DNA of 64,000 nucleotides from Nitrososphaerota archaeon. GTDB taxonomy: Archaea; Thermoproteota; Nitrososphaeria; Nitrososphaerales; CADDZS01. Numbering within the stretch: the stretch's first letter is position 1; each line of letters begins with the position of its first letter. The DNA is taken from NCBI GenBank assembly GCA_013288145.1, contig JABDCJ010000007.1, forward strand, positions 1 through 64,000, written 5' to 3'. The notes beneath the pieces were generated by a model. That model had not been told where the DNA came from. It did not search any database and saw nothing but the letters and a program-made list of their open reading frames with translations. The position numbers and the translations under genes are program-made. Shown in pieces: positions 18,744-26,571 of the stretch.

Positions 18744-19739
18744 GTGATCTGTGGAGACTCGAAAGACATTTTGAAAGAATTTCTGCCCAAAAGCGTTGAT
18801 TTTGTAATGACGAGCCCTCCATACGCGGGCGCATTGCGAGACTACTCGTGGCAGTCCTTCGCATTGTGGGACGGTAATATGTCCTGCACTCATACTTTTG
18901 AAAGACGTCCCAGTGGAGACTACTGTACCACATGCGGTGCTTTCAGAGGTCAGCTCGGACACGAGCCAAACGCCGATGATTATGTCAAGCATCTAATGAC
19001 AGTGCTTACTGCAGTGCACCGCGTTCTGAAGGACGAGGGTTCGCTTTACCTCAATATATCAGACACATATCACGACGGAGCTCTTCTCGGAATTCCGGAT
19101 ATGGTGTGCGCTGAAATGAGAGTAGACGGGTGGCGGAAGCTGGAAGAAATAGTCTGGGTGAAAACAAATGGAATGCCCGAAAGTGTCTCAAACCGGTTCA
19201 GCAGGCGATTTGAGTATCTTTTTCATTTCGTAAAATCGAAGAGCTACTTTGGCAACATAGACCTTACCAGAATCCCTCCTCTCCACGACCGCCAGCCGGC
19301 AATCGACAAAACGAAATTCGTGAAGCATGACACTAGTGTAAAGCGGACTGGAAACGTATCTTACCGCGATCCTCTTCACTCCCGACCGAATCATCCGCTG
19401 GGAAAAAACCCGGGAAACGTGTGGGAAATTAACTGCGCGCACGAGATGGGACCACATCCCGCTGTTTATCCTCTTGAACTGTGCTACCGACCGATGGTCG
19501 CCTCATGTCCGCCCGGCGGGACGGCGTTGGATCCCTTCTGCGGGATCGGGACTACGCTTGTAATGGCGAAGCTGCTGCGAAGGCCCGCAGTTGGCATCGA
19601 GATCAATCCGCAGTTCGCCGAGATAGCAAGAGAAAACCTCGCAAGTGTTGATCGGGAGACGCAGACGCTGTCTACAATCTTGGATCAGAAGGAAAAAGAT
19701 CAATCTTTTTCGTTGGACGCATTTGTAGCTGGCAAGTAA
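18744..19739 (+). CDS. DNA methyltransferase, probably N4-cytosine type
   Basis: 331 aa from a GTG. TSPPYAG (residues ~29-35) is motif IV; TSPPY is characteristic of N4-cytosine enzymes. DPFCGIGTT near residue 261 is the SAM-binding motif I placed at the C-terminal side, giving the beta class order. An internal CTHTFE...CTTCGAF cluster is likely a zinc finger seen in phage-type members. No restriction enzyme is adjacent, so it is probably an orphan that protects or regulates the element. The frame stays open for 24 codons upstream (QEV before ICGDS looks native) but offers no normal start codon. Confidence 0.85.
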   Translation: MICGDSKDILKEFLPKSVDFVMTSPPYAGALRDYSWQSFALWDGNMSCTHTFERRPSGDYCTTCGAFRGQLGHEPNADDYVKHLMTVLTAVHRVLKDEGSLYLNISDTYHDGALLGIPDMVCAEMRVDGWRKLEEIVWVKTNGMPESVSNRFSRRFEYLFHFVKSKSYFGNIDLTRIPPLHDRQPAIDKTKFVKHDTSVKRTGNVSYRDPLHSRPNHPLGKNPGNVWEINCAHEMGPHPAVYPLELCYRPMVASCPPGGTALDPFCGIGTTLVMAKLLRRPAVGIEINPQFAEIARENLASVDRETQTLSTILDQKEKDQSFSLDAFVAGK

Positions 19740-19874
19740 GGAGAACGTACAATGAAACATGAAGAGCTCAAGTGAGATGGTCTCTTTCGGTGAAAGTAGC
19801 ATGGCAACTAGAATCGAATCTTGCGACATGCTGTCAGTTACCTTGTTTCATCACTGACTAGGTAGATTCAGAAA

Positions 19875-20462
19875 ATGAAATCTGCGAAAAGTCACTTGAT
19901 TTCCCTTAGAAGGCTTCAGAGTTCACCCGATCCCTTGTACGTTTTGTTCGCGCGGACTCAATCGAGAGCCGCCGGGGAAAAGTTTCTGAAGTGGATGCAA
20001 GAGGCTCCAAATCTTCAGCGCACTGCGAAAGAAGTAAGTGAGTTTTGCAATGCACTGGCAGCAGGCAACCGGGGAACTCGGCTGGCTCGACCGAATTTTT
20101 ATTCCAGTGTATTAGGCACGCTGGTTCTCATGGGGTTTATGGAAAAAAACGCTCTATACGACGAAAAGTTAGGCAGCGCAGTGCCCGCCTACAAAATAGT
20201 CATTCAGCCAGTGACCGCGAGAAAGCCGATGAAGGGCACGTTTCTGTATCTGGCGCATGAGCTTGCGTTGAAATGGAACGAGCTATTTGCAAGTCCTACA
20301 GAACGCGAGAATGGAGCAGCGGAGAAGGTCAGATCACCCGAATATGAAATGGTCAAACCCCAGACTAGCCACGGCAAATTGATCTCCAAAAAAACATCAG
20401 CTTCTTTCCGATACGAACTGCGACCGATTCAATACGAAAGCAAGACTCCAGAACGTAAATAG
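19875..20462 (+). CDS. Hypothetical protein with winged-helix-like core
   Basis: 195 aa from an ATG. The central part (QRTAKEVSEFCNALAAGNRG then LARPNFYSSVLGTLVLMGFM) has the feel of a winged helix, with YKIV as a possible wing strand, but no family is recognised. The C-terminal third is polar and probably flexible. It is the last rightward gene of the replication block and converges on the gene at 20491 with 28 nt between stops. DNA binding is inferred only. Confidence 0.5.
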   Translation: MKSAKSHLISLRRLQSSPDPLYVLFARTQSRAAGEKFLKWMQEAPNLQRTAKEVSEFCNALAAGNRGTRLARPNFYSSVLGTLVLMGFMEKNALYDEKLGSAVPAYKIVIQPVTARKPMKGTFLYLAHELALKWNELFASPTERENGAAEKVRSPEYEMVKPQTSHGKLISKKTSASFRYELRPIQYESKTPERK

Positions 20463-20490
20463 GAAGCCGGAGCCCGATTGTTGTGCTCGG

Positions 20491-21300
20491 TCACGCTCTG
20501 CGGTGTCGCGTCGGGACCTCTCGCAAGATGTATTGCTTATTGCCGACTACCAAAGCAGAGTAAGTCGTCGGTTTTCCGGTCGACTGGTCTATCTTCGTGA
20601 TTTCACATCCGCTCACTCTGCGACGCTCAAAAAAATCCGACGCAGCGTCCACAAGAAAGTCAGCAACGTCTCCATCATATTGGAAGATCTCGCTCCAGTC
20701 TCGAATAATTTGCAGCGCCGTCGAATCGAGACCCACATGTATTATTCCTTCTTCTCTCAGACAGATCGGAATCCGACTTTCCGTTTGCTCGCTGCTCGCA
20801 GCGTTGTTTGCTGCAGTTTGTTCGCTAGCGACGAATGTAGAATCGCTGTCGATCACTTCCGGAGGCGGCCAATCTCGCTTCCCGGGTTGCAAGTCCGTCA
20901 ATTTTGCGGATAATGGGCCAAGCGCGTTGCGTTGATCCGCTTGTCCAGCCTGAATTGTCTGCCATGCTGTGTCAGTAGCGATCTCTGGCAGATTCCTGCC
21001 GGCGACTACCGAGGGGACGGTCCACCTTTTGTAGTTCGTCAGGTGTGCGCCCCACCTCCGCCGTGCATTTTCTTCGGTCAAGTGAACCCCACTTTTTGCA
21101 CACGCGGACATGGCGCTCTTGATAGCGGCAATCTTCAGACCTTCCCGCTCTTGGTTGGTTCTTGCGGCGAAGTATTTTTCCATATGGTCCCCGAAGATAT
21201 GTGAGCATGTATCCTTCGCGACATCTTGAATTTCCGTAAGTCTCACTCTTGAGCATGAACATGGTCCCAACCCGCCTAAATGATTTCGTACCAAATGCAC
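20491..21300 (-). CDS. Hypothetical protein, possible DNA-binding N terminus
   Basis: 269 aa from a GTG at 21300; a shorter start at the ATG inside GDHMEKYFAARTN is possible. The first half contains a basic, Trp-bearing helix (ENARRRWGAHLTNYKRW) that could bind DNA. A polar, Ala/Ser-rich linker separates it from an alpha/beta C-terminal part (LQIIRDWSEIFQYDGDVADF, then two short strands). No family was recognised. It is convergent with the gene at 19875. Confidence 0.5.
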   Translation of the reverse strand: MHLVRNHLGGLGPCSCSRVRLTEIQDVAKDTCSHIFGDHMEKYFAARTNQEREGLKIAAIKSAMSACAKSGVHLTEENARRRWGAHLTNYKRWTVPSVVAGRNLPEIATDTAWQTIQAGQADQRNALGPLSAKLTDLQPGKRDWPPPEVIDSDSTFVASEQTAANNAASSEQTESRIPICLREEGIIHVGLDSTALQIIRDWSEIFQYDGDVADFLVDAASDFFERRRVSGCEITKIDQSTGKPTTYSALVVGNKQYILREVPTRHRRA

Positions 21301-21928
21301 TGTGTGTTCGGGCTTCGTTGGGGTCCGTCAAGCAGAATATTAGATGAGATTGCCTAAAAGATTTCATGTCGAGGGAACTATGCCGCGAGTGCGGGGGTCG
21401 CTATTATCGCTAGCGAGATTTTTTTCGCCTGCGCGAATCAGTGTTTCAATCGAATTGGGAGTGAACGAGGTCTATTGCCGGCGAGCAAAATAACTGTATT
21501 TTGATTTCAGAAATATGAACAGCGGATTCCCTAGATCATATCTCACGTCATGTGAAAAGTAGGAAAGCGCCTAAAAACATTAGGCGACAAAAATCGATAG
21601 CCTAACCGCGTACTAACGATTGCCTTTCGATTTACTAGCGAACCTAATCCGGTGAAAATCGAGTCGTCCCGTGAGGATTGCGGACGTCGCTAGCCCAAAG
21701 CCGAATTTCCTCGGACGGATCCGGCATGGCGCTAGCAAGAATAATCATTGTGATGAATGTGTTCAAAACGTCACAACTTTTCAAACTCACTTTCGACGAC
21801 GAAGTAAAGGTTGTCCAAAGAGATTCCCAAATTCTTGGTCTTCAATGCCTTAAGGATCGCAATGTCCAGTTCCTTCCTCGCGCGCGCGCAAACTAGCTTC
21901 GAGGCTACTGCCGATTGTAAAATTGCCG
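21301..21928. other. Long gap beside the replication block, with one hairpin
   Basis: No convincing gene. At 21568-21586 a perfect seven-pair hairpin (CGCCTAA, AAACA loop, TTAGGCG) is present. The short motif CCTAA or its complement recurs nearby (about 21354, 21600 and 21645). Such a spot could hold a replication origin or operators of the element, but there are no clear iterons, so this is only a suggestion. Confidence 0.3.
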
Positions 21929-22690
21929 CTAACAGCCAAGACCATCTGTAATATTCAAATTCGCGCCAGCAGTGGCGGGGAACCACTCTTGATCAATATT
22001 AAAACAAGGTGCCGGCCATCCTGTAAAGTTGCTGAGCTGTTCCGGGAGGACTCCGATAAACCATGTGCTTCCCGTAGGTTTTGTAATCACAGCATCACCC
22101 CCGGTATAGATCGTCGGTCCCCCAGTGGCGCATCCTACTTGCGACGGCGGCACACTTGAAACCGGACAAATTACGATGTCCACCGGCGCATTGTAAGGCA
22201 TCAGGTTAACGCAACATTGACCACTGCTGTCATTGAAAACTGTGATAGTGATCGTGGAAAATCCGGGTCCCGTCGTAATATTGTCAGAATATACTGTGAT
22301 CGTCGTCGTAAGAGTTACGGTGGTTCCAGGAATTGCAATGCAAGTGGGACTGTCTGTTGCTGGAAAATCACAATCACCTACAGTCGAATTTTGAGAGTCG
22401 GGATAGATAGTAGTCGTCTCTGTGGTCGTTGATGTCTGTGTGGTCGTTACGGAGACTGCTGACCTCAGTGTATTTGTCTTAGTCGTCGTTTCCTCCTGCG
22501 TCTGTATAGTCATCTGTGTTAACGTTGTAGCAAAAACTTGAGAAACGGTCGAAGTTACTGTGCCCGTCTTAACGAGATAGTTCGTGACCGCCGGCGCAAT
22601 CAGCCCTGATCCCAATCCGGCAATAAGTGCGACTACCACCGCTAGACTAGCTACTGCTGTTGAGACCGCCCTTCGGCAATTGTTTCGCAT
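21929..22690 (-). CDS. Membrane-anchored Thr-rich stalk protein
   Basis: 253 aa. The N-terminal anchor (TAVASLAVVVALIAGLGSGL) is followed by a ~60-residue Thr-rich stalk (runs such as TQTSTTTETTT) and a compact Cys-bearing head (SGQCCVNLMPYN, then CPVSSVPPSQVGC). The same anchor-stalk-head plan recurs at 23740, 39979, 41972, 42518 and 43176. The head lies outside the cell; its ligand is unknown. A TATA-like CTTAATAG sits about 30 nt before the ATG, indicating a leaderless mRNA. Adhesion or S-layer association is a guess from architecture. Confidence 0.75.
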   Translation of the reverse strand: MRNNCRRAVSTAVASLAVVVALIAGLGSGLIAPAVTNYLVKTGTVTSTVSQVFATTLTQMTIQTQEETTTKTNTLRSAVSVTTTQTSTTTETTTIYPDSQNSTVGDCDFPATDSPTCIAIPGTTVTLTTTITVYSDNITTGPGFSTITITVFNDSSGQCCVNLMPYNAPVDIVICPVSSVPPSQVGCATGGPTIYTGGDAVITKPTGSTWFIGVLPEQLSNFTGWPAPCFNIDQEWFPATAGANLNITDGLGC

Positions 22691-22718
22691 AATTCATTGT
22701 GAGAACTTGTAGGGAACT

Positions 22719-22728
22719 ATTAAGAATA
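22719..22728 (-). promoter_or_regulatory. TATA box for the stalk gene at 22690
   Basis: On the minus strand TTCTTAATAG lies 29-38 nt upstream of the ATG, as expected for a leaderless archaeal gene. Confidence 0.45.
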
Positions 22729-22762
22729 TGCTATTCCTTCAAGTTAAGAAATAATGCCCTAA

Positions 22763-22785
22763 CAGGTATCGATTTCCGATACCTG
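22763..22785. terminator. Perfect nine-pair hairpin downstream of the RHH gene
   Basis: CAGGTATCG-ATTTC-CGATACCTG. It starts 8 nt after the stop of the minus-strand RHH gene and lies upstream of the stalk gene's TATA box. It may end the RHH transcript, or be a dyad bound by the RHH protein itself. Confidence 0.5.
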
Positions 22786-22793
22786 GAGAAAAG

Positions 22794-22994
22794 TCAGTCA
22801 TTCTTCTTTTTTGTTGAAGGTTTAGGTCGCTCAAGCCAACCTAGATCCTTCAAGAAATAGACAGTGGCTGCTCTCATTGCGTCAGCTTTGGAGGCAAACA
22901 TGCCCGCTTCTACGACGTCATCGAGAAAACCGTCGAGCTGGCTAGTAATGGTAACTCTGATTTCGGGCATATCCGTGTAACTTCCGTCCGCCAC
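22794..22994 (-). CDS. Ribbon-helix-helix (CopG-like) regulator
   Basis: 66 aa. The strand EIRVTITSQLDGFLDDVVEA followed by MFASKADAMRAATVYFLKDL is a standard RHH unit: a short beta-strand, helix A and, after the FASKADA turn, helix B. The basic tail (PKPSTKKKND) may touch DNA. RHH proteins bind inverted repeats as dimers; the nine-base inverted repeat directly downstream is a candidate site. Start: ATG at 22994; a later ATG (MPEIRV) would also give a full RHH. Confidence 0.75.
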   Translation of the reverse strand: MADGSYTDMPEIRVTITSQLDGFLDDVVEAGMFASKADAMRAATVYFLKDLGWLERPKPSTKKKND

Positions 22995-23085
22995 GGATAT
23001 TCACCTGAATTGGTAATTATTTGGCTTCTGCACAAACAAAATCCATAATACCCGTACCTTTTGTGGATAAGATTGTCAAAAAAGA

Positions 23086-23655
23086 ATGATGTCAGCGCTC
23101 CAAACTCGAATTTACTCAGTATTCATAATAGTCATTATCTTGATGGGCTTGGTATTTCTTGTCTACTATTCACAGCAGAACGACCGGATTTCATCTCTGC
23201 AAAATCAGGTCAGTTCGGTAAATCAAGAAGTTCAGAATCTCCAATCGAGCAACGATGCCCTCCAAGCTCAATTGAGCAGTTCACAAAACCAAGTGATCTC
23301 GCCTCCCAGCCTTTCCCAAGCTACCGTTGAGGCGACGGATGTTTCTGTATCAGCGCATTGTTTCGCAAATATCACCCAATTTCAAGCTGCAACTGCCGGC
23401 TATCTCTTCATAACTGGAACCACGAGCAGTCCTAACTCCTCAATTTTCCTTGTTGAACATTTTCTGCCGCCGTTGAATGGTCAAACCACGACTGGGGGCG
23501 AGTACCAGCTAGTTCAGGGCTCGAACAACCTTATAGTCCCCGTCACCGCCGGATATGTCATCGTGAACCTGCAAAGCGAGACTATGGGATCATGTAATTC
23601 GCAGGCTTCGGACTTCGCTGATGGTACTTTTTCAGTTCAGTATTATCACTATTGA
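23086..23655 (+). CDS. Membrane-anchored coiled-coil extracellular protein
   Basis: 189 aa; two consecutive ATGs at 23086 and 23089. A single N-terminal helix (SVFIIVIILMGLVFLVYY) anchors it, then a ~45-residue coiled coil (NDRISSLQNQVSSVNQEVQN) and a beta-rich head with two cysteines. The head faces outside. No enzyme motif is visible. It resembles the neighbouring stalk proteins in plan but uses a coiled coil in place of the Thr-rich stalk. A TATA-like CATAATACC lies ~35 nt upstream. Confidence 0.65.
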   Translation: MMSALQTRIYSVFIIVIILMGLVFLVYYSQQNDRISSLQNQVSSVNQEVQNLQSSNDALQAQLSSSQNQVISPPSLSQATVEATDVSVSAHCFANITQFQAATAGYLFITGTTSSPNSSIFLVEHFLPPLNGQTTTGGEYQLVQGSNNLIVPVTAGYVIVNLQSETMGSCNSQASDFADGTFSVQYYHY

Positions 23656-23704
23656 TCCGAATGGCTTATCGGCTTTCGATACTATTTAGGGCGTCACTAC
23701 CAAT

Positions 23705-23714
23705 TATTTAAAAG
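23705..23714 (+). promoter_or_regulatory. TATA box for the stalk gene at 23740
   Basis: ATTTAAAAGG lies 26-35 nt before the ATG at 23740; the mRNA is probably leaderless. Confidence 0.5.
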
Positions 23715-23739
23715 GTGAATACTGTTTCGCACAAAGAAC

Positions 23740-24417
23740 ATGAGAGCAAAAACGACTAGAGCAATTTCCAGTTCGCTCGCGGCAACGATTTCGGTGCTAA
23801 CTTTGATTATAGGATTGTTGCTCGCGTCTTATGTGGTTCCTGTGTTGGGGCAAAATATGCTTCTCCGTACGACCACAACTACTGAAGAGGTTCCCACCAC
23901 TGTCCAATCATTTGTAACTAGTTTGGAGACGACTACGGCAACTGTTCAAACTACTGTGAACAAAACGGCTTATGTGAGTGTGGTTATCCCTGCAATCCCC
24001 ATTTCGCCCTGTTGTAATTCTTCAATGGTGAACGCAAGCCAAACTTTCCAAACCCCGGTTACTCTGGGAGATTTCATCATGGCAGTCAGCGGGAACATTA
24101 CTGTTACTTGCGTTGAGTGCAAAGGGGGAGAAGTAAATGCTTCGCAATTTCAGGGTGCCTACCGGTATTGCTGTCCAAATGTGAACGCCACGGTTGATCC
24201 CATCGTTGGAAATGTTAGTGCGACGTACAACTTCGCGGACACATGGATTGCCGGGTGCACTGTATTTGAAATTGGGTGGGCAGTTTGGAAGAACACAATA
24301 AACGGAACGCTGGAAGTCGGTTTTTCCGGAGAGAATTTTTCCACCACTGCTCCTTACGGAAGCCTATCCGGATCGTGGAGTGTTACACCCATTAATCCGG
24401 CTTCTCAGTATTGTTAG
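23740..24417 (+). CDS. Membrane-anchored Thr-rich stalk protein
   Basis: 225 aa. MRAKTTRAISSSLAA leads into one membrane helix (TISVLTLIIGLLLASYVVPV), then a Thr-rich stalk (residues ~45-78) and a beta-type head with Cys-Cys doublets (SPCCNSSMV, YRYCCPNVN) plus CVEC. The start resembles the paralogue at 21929 (basic, then RA and a small-residue-rich helix). Many sequons suggest N-glycosylation. Function unknown; surface display is the only supported statement. Confidence 0.75.
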   Translation: MRAKTTRAISSSLAATISVLTLIIGLLLASYVVPVLGQNMLLRTTTTTEEVPTTVQSFVTSLETTTATVQTTVNKTAYVSVVIPAIPISPCCNSSMVNASQTFQTPVTLGDFIMAVSGNITVTCVECKGGEVNASQFQGAYRYCCPNVNATVDPIVGNVSATYNFADTWIAGCTVFEIGWAVWKNTINGTLEVGFSGENFSTTAPYGSLSGSWSVTPINPASQYC

Positions 24418-24723
24418 ACCCGAGCATTGGTTGATTTCGAGGTATGACAGATGAGATCATCTCAAAGAGATTGACGGACACCCCATTATCGAGCGTAAGC
24501 ACTTTGTTGCGCGATGGGATGGTTGCGAATTGTCGATTGCCAACTACTCGCTTTGATCGTAAATACATTCTCAGCGGTCGCGGTTGCGATTGGAATGTTG
24601 CTTGCTTTACTAGCAGATGAGAGGTGCTCGTTTAATCAAAATATATCGATTTTAGATACATCCATTCAGAGAGATTTCTTATACTACGAAAGCTATAACT
24701 ATTCCATCTTATTCGAGCGTTCT

Positions 24724-25737
24724 GTGAAATCATCCCTTTTTCTTATTCCTGCCTTCGCTCTAATGCTCGTCGTTTCGAGTTTCTTTTGTATTCCGGTGCG
24801 TCAGTTAGGCGTTTTTGATATGATCCCACCTCCGCCTTCTCCGCATGGACTCTTTGCTCAGCAGCAAGGTAACAGCTTCGCCCCCGGTTACTGCACGACT
24901 GCAACTGAGTGTTCTATGGGATTAACTGACTATGGAATCACGAACACCGGAAGTACTTACAACTACTATGCATACATGTTGGAATCAACCACGACCTTCA
25001 CAAAGCTCCTGATACCTGCAATCGATTCGGGGATAAGTCTTCAGTTGAACTCGGTTGCTCTAAACGTGCTTGAAAATTCCAATTATGGGGACTACTGGGT
25101 GCAGAACGTCGCTGCAATCAGCCAGACTGGATCGGTCTATACAATAGAGTTCTTAAACAATATATGGAATTTTACAGGAAACAATCCATACTCTCCTGGG
25201 ATGAGTGGCTCTGTTTGGGGATGCGGGACCGTCGGAAGCAGGGGGACATTCTACGGCTGTGGCGGTCCGGTACTCACGACCTCGCTACCATTCAAGATTG
25301 TTCTCGAAGAGACATCAAGCATCGGCACAGGATCTCAAACCAGCCAGCCCTGTGTTACATTCTTGTATCAGCTATGGCATGGAACCAAAGAATTGGGACA
25401 TGGGTCGTACGATAAGGTCTGCTTTGAATACAGTTATCCTCAAGTTGTCAATGCCCCTACATTTGTCGTCGGCGGATCCAATGGCTACACGTATAATGCA
25501 TTATCGAATGTAATAACAAGCTATTGCTGTGGCCAAATCGGTGGAGTAAGCTCTGCCGCTGCCACAATGAAACTACAATATGACTATGGATTTAATGGAC
25601 ACTTCTCAAACGTGCTCCACGCTTGGTCAGAAGGTGACACTGGTGAAACTCTATCCGGAGTTCATATGGGTGCAAACACTATCAACCATCAGGGCATAGC
25701 AACTACCGGCACTGACAATCAAGTCGAGCTGTGGTAA
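24724..25737 (+). CDS. Thermopsin-like secreted acid protease (peptidase A5)
   Basis: 337 aa from a GTG at 24724, which starts a signal peptide (KSSLFLIPAFALMLVVSSFF). The frame is open back to an ATG at 24514, but that would add 70 residues with two further hydrophobic stretches, unusual for the family. Thermopsin landmarks: MGLTDYGI, SLQLNSV, YWVQNVAAI, FLNNIWNFT, YDKVCFEY and DYGFNG near the C terminus. Thermopsins are archaeal acid proteases active outside the cell, at low pH in Sulfolobus. An AT-rich GCTATAACTATT about 27 nt before the GTG could be its TATA box. The usual C-terminal half seems to be lacking, so this is a short member. Confidence 0.75.
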   Translation: MKSSLFLIPAFALMLVVSSFFCIPVRQLGVFDMIPPPPSPHGLFAQQQGNSFAPGYCTTATECSMGLTDYGITNTGSTYNYYAYMLESTTTFTKLLIPAIDSGISLQLNSVALNVLENSNYGDYWVQNVAAISQTGSVYTIEFLNNIWNFTGNNPYSPGMSGSVWGCGTVGSRGTFYGCGGPVLTTSLPFKIVLEETSSIGTGSQTSQPCVTFLYQLWHGTKELGHGSYDKVCFEYSYPQVVNAPTFVVGGSNGYTYNALSNVITSYCCGQIGGVSSAAATMKLQYDYGFNGHFSNVLHAWSEGDTGETLSGVHMGANTINHQGIATTGTDNQVELW

Positions 25738-25795
25738 AGGAGACTGAAACCTTAATCATAGATCATTCAATAGCTGTCAATCTGGTGGGCGCTTG

Positions 25796-26086
25796 CTACG
25801 CTTTGCCTGAATAAAGGAAAATTGGTAGCTCCTCGTGAAAAATCGCTTTATGTTGTACCGCTTTGATCGGCTGCCAGAAATTCAATAAGGCACCCAATAC
25901 ACGCGCCAGATCATCGAGGGACTGATATGCCCCCAAGACTGACTCAGTATTGATCCTGGATACTTCTTGATTGAAAGTACTGCTATAGCTTGTGTGGAAC
26001 ACCGAGGTTTCCATTTTAGTTGATCCAGAAATTTGTCTCTTTCCTTGATTGTAGGCTTTTTCACTAGCAAGAAATTCTCCATCCAC
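25796..26086 (-). CDS. Doubtful small hypothetical protein
   Basis: 96 codons. The second half is protein-like and helical (SLDDLARVLGALLNFWQPIK) and the end is plausible, but no family or clear start signal is visible. An overlapping frame of 72 codons on the same strand also begins plausibly (FPKWMENFLLVKKPTIKERD), so a frameshifted gene is an alternative. Confidence 0.3.
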   Translation of the reverse strand: MDGEFLASEKAYNQGKRQISGSTKMETSVFHTSYSSTFNQEVSRINTESVLGAYQSLDDLARVLGALLNFWQPIKAVQHKAIFHEELPIFLYSGKA

Positions 26087-26158
26087 TTCGGAAATAGCAA
26101 CGTCCGTCGCGACGCCCGGTTATGATAGATTTGACTTGCGCCGTTCAGGTGATGCTAA

Positions 26159-26371
26159 TTGTTTGAAACAAGATGCCTTCTAGCCCGAGATAAGCATAGT
26201 AAAACCTCAAAACCTTTAGAGCCATCTGCATGGAATCAAGCTCCGATGTCTGCACGAAACTTGACAAACCGGTACTGTTGGACTTGCTTCGGAGTTACAT
26301 CGCAGGAGCTGAATATAACACCGGATGGCAAACTTTCGTACACGTGTACAAAGTGTGGTCAGACTAGTTGA
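26159..26371 (+). CDS. Small zinc-ribbon protein
   Basis: 70 aa from a TTG. The C-terminal half has CWTCFGVTSQELNITPDGKL and then CTKCGQTS, i.e. CxxC-(20)-CxxC, a zinc ribbon. The N-terminal half is less convincing and the true start may be later. Two other tiny ribbons at 28273 and 39436 share the D/N-G-K-L or C-x-K-C-G ending, so they may be a small family. Role unknown; DNA or protein binding is typical of such ribbons. Confidence 0.4.
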   Translation: MFETRCLLARDKHSKTSKPLEPSAWNQAPMSARNLTNRYCWTCFGVTSQELNITPDGKLSYTCTKCGQTS

Positions 26372-26571
26372 ACGAAGCTAGAATGCCTGTAGGGAATTGG
26401 TATGGTTACGTTTGCCGATAAGTCACTCTGACGGAAGTTCGACGTGTCCCCCGAGGTCGGTCCAGTTACATATTCGCCGCTCTGACCACTTCGCTCTTGC
26501 ATCCTTTGGCACCGCTTTCATTCTGTGTCCAAAACCAAATGCAAATAATCTAAGGAGGAAGAAGGAGGCTC

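Larger units (their letters stand above)
25738..26571. other. Gap with weak small ORFs only
   Basis: 834 nt. A minus-strand 96-codon frame (26086-25796) and a plus-strand zinc-ribbon frame (26159-26371) are the only candidates, listed separately. No RNA gene, repeat or terminator is recognised. The end of the gap holds the unusually long purine ribosome-binding stretch of the gene at 26572. Confidence 0.4.

Noticed and set aside
20503..21204. Several plus-strand frames opposite the 269-aa gene
   Set aside because: Arg/Ser-rich low-quality translations, mutually overlapping; typical antisense shadows.
7609..21575. Exact repeat GAAAGCGCCTAAA at 7609 and 21563
   Set aside because: A 13-base match is expected by chance in 64 kb; the contexts differ.
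24514..24723. Extra 70-residue N terminus for the thermopsin at 24724
   Set aside because: It would add two hydrophobic stretches before a perfectly normal signal peptide; the later GTG with its own TATA-like element is simpler.
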